From NCBI GenBank assembly GCA_016929205.1, contig JAFGJF010000415.1:1-18441 (forward strand): a DNA stretch of 18,441 bases, read 5' to 3'. Made by a program: the position numbers and the translations under genes. Positions 15,427-18,441 of the stretch are shown one piece after another; positions within the stretch are counted from its first letter, which is position 1; the number at the start of each line of letters is the position of its first letter. The notes under the pieces were generated by a model, which was given only the letters and a program-made list of their open reading frames with translations, was not told the DNA's origin and ran no database searches. The DNA comes from Anaerolineae bacterium (GTDB lineage: Bacteria > Chloroflexota > Anaerolineae > JAFGEY01).

Positions 15427-16468
15427 TGCAATTGATATGAATTATCTGGTCGACAACCTGGTGCAGTTGGTGCGCACCCCCAGTCCGACGGGCAACACCG
15501 GCGCAGCAGTTGCCCTGATGGAAAACGCCTTTGGCGAACTGGGGCTGGCGACCGAGCGCACCAACAAGGGCGCGTTGGTGGTCACCATGCCGGGTCGCTC
15601 GAATGCACGTCCGCGCGCGCTGTCCGGCCATGTGGACACGTTGGGCGCCATGGTCAAAGAGATCAAGGACAGCGGGCGGTTCAAGCTGACCCCGTTGGGC
15701 GGCTATCTATGGCAAACGGTTGAAGGCGAGTACTGTGAGATCGAAACGGCCAACGGCGTCACGTACACCGGCACCGTGCTGGCGCACAAGACGGCGGTCC
15801 ACACCTATAGTCGGGCCGAGCTGGCCGAATCCAAACACACCAACGATGACATCGAAGTGCGATTGGATGCCAAAACCACCACCAAAGCGGAAACGCTCCA
15901 ATTGGGCATCCAGATTGGCGATTTCGTCTCCTTTGACCCGCGCGCGGTTGTGACCGAAACGGGCTTTGTCAAATCGCGTCACCTCGACGACAAAGCCGGC
16001 GTCGCGATCATGTTAGCCGCAGCCAAGGCTCTGCTCGATGCTAACCTCAAGCCAGCCCAAACCACGACCTTTTACATCAGTCCTTACGAAGAAGTGGGAC
16101 ACGGCGCCGCGTCGGGCATTCCTGAACCGGTTCGGGAACTGCTGGTGGTCGATATGGGCGCGCTGGGCGACGGCCAGAACAGCGACGAGTATACGGTAAG
16201 CATTTGCGCCAAAGATAGTTCAGGTCCGTATGATCTGGGAATGCGCCGCAAGCTGGTGGTATTGTGCCAGGACCATGACATCCCTTACAAAGTGGACATT
16301 TATCCCTTTTATGGATCGGACGGCAGTGCGGCTTTGCGTGCCGGAGCCAACCTGGTGGTCGGGCTGATCGGACCGGGCGTCGACGCCTCACACGCTTTTG
16401 AGCGCACCCACAAAGAATCGCTGCTGCACACGGCCCGGCTGGCCGCAGCCTATTTGTTGGCCGAGTAA
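15416..16468 (+). CDS. M42-family-like metallo-aminopeptidase
   Basis: The 350-residue protein belongs to the M42/M20 (MH clan) dinuclear zinc or cobalt exopeptidases. Probable metal and catalytic residues are His72 and Asp74 (SGHVDTLGAMV), Asp191 (RHLDDKAG), Glu225-Glu226 (SPYEEVGHGA), Asp246 (VVDMGALG) and His326 (DASHAFERTH). An inserted domain lies at about 80-180, as in M42. The usual role is cytoplasmic trimming of N-terminal residues from peptides. The ATG at 15416 overlaps the end of the glycosyltransferase gene; AGGA sequences at 15401-15409 precede it. ATG at 15437 is a possible alternative. Substrate is unknown. The next gene starts after a single base. Confidence 0.9.
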   Translation: MKRDAIDMNYLVDNLVQLVRTPSPTGNTGAAVALMENAFGELGLATERTNKGALVVTMPGRSNARPRALSGHVDTLGAMVKEIKDSGRFKLTPLGGYLWQTVEGEYCEIETANGVTYTGTVLAHKTAVHTYSRAELAESKHTNDDIEVRLDAKTTTKAETLQLGIQIGDFVSFDPRAVVTETGFVKSRHLDDKAGVAIMLAAAKALLDANLKPAQTTTFYISPYEEVGHGAASGIPEPVRELLVVDMGALGDGQNSDEYTVSICAKDSSGPYDLGMRRKLVVLCQDHDIPYKVDIYPFYGSDGSAALRAGANLVVGLIGPGVDASHAFERTHKESLLHTARLAAAYLLAE

Positions 16469-16469
16469 A

Positions 16470-17189
16470 ATGATGCCCGTCCGTTTGCTCTTTCTCGACC
16501 GCGACGGCACGATCAACCGCACCTTTGGCAACCGCCCGCCCAACACGCCGCAAGAGGTTGAACTGCTGCCCGGCGTTCAAGATACCCTCGCGCGCTATGC
16601 CGCCGAGGGTTGGCAGCTCGTGATTGTCACCAACCAGGGCGGCGTCGCTGCCGGATACCTGACCGAAATGCAGGCCCACGCCGTGCTGCAGCACACGATC
16701 GACCTGCTGCCGGTGCCGGTCGCTGCCGCCTACCTGTGCCCGCACATGGTCCGCGCCGCTGTGCCCAAATACGCCCTCGACTGCCCCAACCGCAAACCCA
16801 GGCCCGGGTTCATTCTAAAAGCCCTGGACACATTTCAAGCCAATCCACAGGACTGCCTCCTGATCGGTGATTCGATCACCGACCGCCAGGCCGCGCAAGC
16901 GGCAAACGTCCCCTTTATGTGGGCCGATTGTTTTTTTGGCCGGCCGATCGAGCGCGGCATGCGTGACCGGAACGGTGAGTGGGTGCAGTTGAGGCAGCAG
17001 TTTGGTGCACAGAACCATGTTCTGGATTTGCGGGCGTTCAAAAATGGCAAACAAATCGGAGCCGCGTTCCTGGAGCAAAAACGCCAAGACGCCGACGCTG
17101 TGACCAACGTGGTCATAAACATAGAGGATGCTTTTCGTGGGATAGGCATCGAAGAGATGCTGCTCGACGCGACCAAAGAATGGGCGTAG
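16470..17189 (+). CDS. HAD-IIIA phosphatase, GmhB-like, with C-terminal extension
   Basis: The first 165 residues match the histidinol-phosphate/heptose-bisphosphate phosphatase branch of the HAD superfamily. Visible: nucleophile Asp10 and acid Asp12 (LDRDGTI), VTNQGG (53-58), NRKPRPG (107-113) and GDSITDRQAA (133-142) with Asp134 and Asp138. The zinc-loop ligands Cys90, His92 and Cys105 are present, but the fourth Cys of GmhB is Asn107. Residues about 168-239 extend beyond the family length of roughly 180 and are not recognised. Two adjacent ATG codons (16470, 16473) follow the peptidase stop by one base; either may be used. Likely substrate is a sugar or sugar phosphate. It ends 4 bases before the stop of convergent rtcB. 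Confidence 0.88.
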   Translation: MMPVRLLFLDRDGTINRTFGNRPPNTPQEVELLPGVQDTLARYAAEGWQLVIVTNQGGVAAGYLTEMQAHAVLQHTIDLLPVPVAAAYLCPHMVRAAVPKYALDCPNRKPRPGFILKALDTFQANPQDCLLIGDSITDRQAAQAANVPFMWADCFFGRPIERGMRDRNGEWVQLRQQFGAQNHVLDLRAFKNGKQIGAAFLEQKRQDADAVTNVVINIEDAFRGIGIEEMLLDATKEWA

Positions 17190-17193
17190 GCGA

Positions 17194-18441
17194 TCACCCC
17201 TTGATACAAATCAAGGGCCGCACGCGCGCTACCTTACGAATGATCCCCGCCTCGTCCATCACGTCCACGACGCGATCGACGTCCTTGTACGCGCCGGGTG
17301 CTTCTTCGGCCAGTCCCAGCTTGGAATGCCCGCGAATCACGATCCCCTGCCTGTCCAGGTCTCTGGTAATCGTATCGGCGCGAAACTGTTTCGTCGCCTG
17401 CTTACGTGACAGCACCCGCCCTGCGCCGTGCAACGCGCTGCCAAAGGTCTCGTCCATCGCCTGCTGCGTGCCGTGCAAAATGTACGAACAGGTGCCCATC
17501 GTTCCGCCCACCAGCACCGGCTGCCCGACCTGACGATACGCCTCGGGCAGCGCAAGATGCCCGGGGCCAAAGGCCCGCGTCGCTCCCTTGCGGTGCACGA
17601 CGACCTTTTTCTGAACGGCGGATTCGCCGCTGCTGCCGCTGCGAATGGTGTGCGTCTCGATCTTGGCCGTGTTGTGCGCCACCTCGTACAGGGTCGTGAT
17701 CGCGTCGGGTTTGACACCTAACGCACGATGAAAGGCCTCGCGCGCCAGGTGGGCCAATGCCTGCCGGTTGGCGAACGCGCCGTTGATCCCGCAGCACACT
17801 GCGGCCAGGTAATCGCGCCCCTCGGGGCTGTTGATCGGGGCACAAACCAGCTCACGCTCGCGGATTGGGATACCGTACTTGCGGCTGGCCGCATCGAGTA
17901 CTTTGAGATAATCGGAGCCTATCTGGTGGCCCAACGCCCGGCTGCCCGAGTGGATGCTGATCAAAATTTGCCCGGGAAAAAGGCCGTAAGCATCGGCGGC
18001 ATCCGGATCATCGATCCGGTCAACCCACTGCACTTCCAGATAATGGTTGCCCGAACCGAGCGAGCCGATCTGTTTCAACTCGCGCTCCTTGGCCTTGCGG
18101 CTGACCGTTGCCGGGTCCGCACCGTCGATCCGGCCCCCTTCCTCGACATAGTCCAGGTCGTTCTCGATGCCATAGCCGCGCCGCATCACCCACTCGGCAC
18201 CCTGCACGAGCATTTTGTCCATCTCGTCGATCGTCAGGCGAATGTCGCCCGAGGAACCGAGCCCGGCGGGCACGGTGTGGTACAGAGACGATGCCAGCGC
18301 TTCCTTTTTATCCTCGATCTCGTCGCGGTGAAGCGAGGTGCGCAACGTGCGAACGCCGCAGTTGATGTCGTATCCCACGCCCGCCATACTGACCACGCCC
18401 TCGTCCAGGTCAAACGCCCCCACGCCGCCGATGGGAAAGCC
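17194..18441 (-). CDS. rtcB: RNA-splicing ligase RtcB, 5' part missing
   Basis: RtcB joins RNA ends bearing 2',3'-cyclic or 3'-phosphate to 5'-hydroxyl, using GTP and Mn2+, in RNA repair or tRNA maturation. The frame is open from the window edge to a TGA at 17194-17196, giving 415 residues; the family has about 480, so roughly 65 N-terminal residues are outside. Visible: MAGVGYDINCGVR with the metal-binding Asp and Cys, GSGNHYLEVQ, IHSGSRALGHQ, VAHNTAKIE, HRKGATRAFG and the guanylylated-histidine motif LHGAGRVLSRKQA, ending LICIKG. All key motifs are intact. It is tail to tail with the HAD gene. Confidence 0.96.
   Translation of the reverse strand, partial: GFPIGGVGAFDLDEGVVSMAGVGYDINCGVRTLRTSLHRDEIEDKKEALASSLYHTVPAGLGSSGDIRLTIDEMDKMLVQGAEWVMRRGYGIENDLDYVEEGGRIDGADPATVSRKAKERELKQIGSLGSGNHYLEVQWVDRIDDPDAADAYGLFPGQILISIHSGSRALGHQIGSDYLKVLDAASRKYGIPIRERELVCAPINSPEGRDYLAAVCCGINGAFANRQALAHLAREAFHRALGVKPDAITTLYEVAHNTAKIETHTIRSGSSGESAVQKKVVVHRKGATRAFGPGHLALPEAYRQVGQPVLVGGTMGTCSYILHGTQQAMDETFGSALHGAGRVLSRKQATKQFRADTITRDLDRQGIVIRGHSKLGLAEEAPGAYKDVDRVVDVMDEAGIIRKVARVRPLICIKG

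Overview
The window is ordinary bacterial chromosome with dense, mostly housekeeping genes and no mobile element, rRNA, tRNA or CRISPR array. The gene set suggests the phylum Chloroflexota, probably an Anaerolineae-like lineage. It combines UvrB, an archaeal/eukaryotic-type short prolyl-tRNA synthetase, a large GT39-like membrane glycosyltransferase with a C-terminal beta-rich domain, a short two-S1-domain protein, RNase Y, and a bacterial NurA followed by a lone HAS-barrel protein. The phylum call is inference from gene content; no rRNA is present to confirm it.

Layout, left: uvrB (minus, 3' part outside the window) is transcribed away from a 427-base gap. Rightward from the gap run proS, a two-CBS-domain protein closed by a strong terminator, a membrane glycosyltransferase starting a few bases after that terminator, and a soluble GAF-PAS histidine kinase that looks leaderless. 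The kinase converges on era (minus). Era is divergent from mobB (plus, TTG start with a perfect Shine-Dalgarno). MobB converges on a two-S1-domain RNA-binding protein (minus) whose leader carries a perfect hairpin.

Middle: between the S1 promoter and recX lies about 780 bases with no convincing protein gene. It contains candidate plus-strand promoters and two tandem plus-strand intrinsic terminators that belong to no annotated gene. This implies either an undescribed small RNA or a long attenuated leader for recX.

Right: recX, rny, nurA, a HAS-barrel protein, a WecG/TagA/CpsF glycosyltransferase, an M42-like peptidase and a HAD-IIIA phosphatase form one plus-strand cluster with overlaps or gaps of only a few bases. 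A compound hairpin between rny and nurA is the only clear punctuation. The cluster meets rtcB (minus, 5' end outside the window) tail to tail, four bases apart.

The most interesting points are the NurA/HAS-barrel pair without a HerA ATPase, with a cysteine cluster in NurA, embedded in an RNA-decay/cell-envelope operon, and the unexplained transcribed-looking gap upstream of recX.
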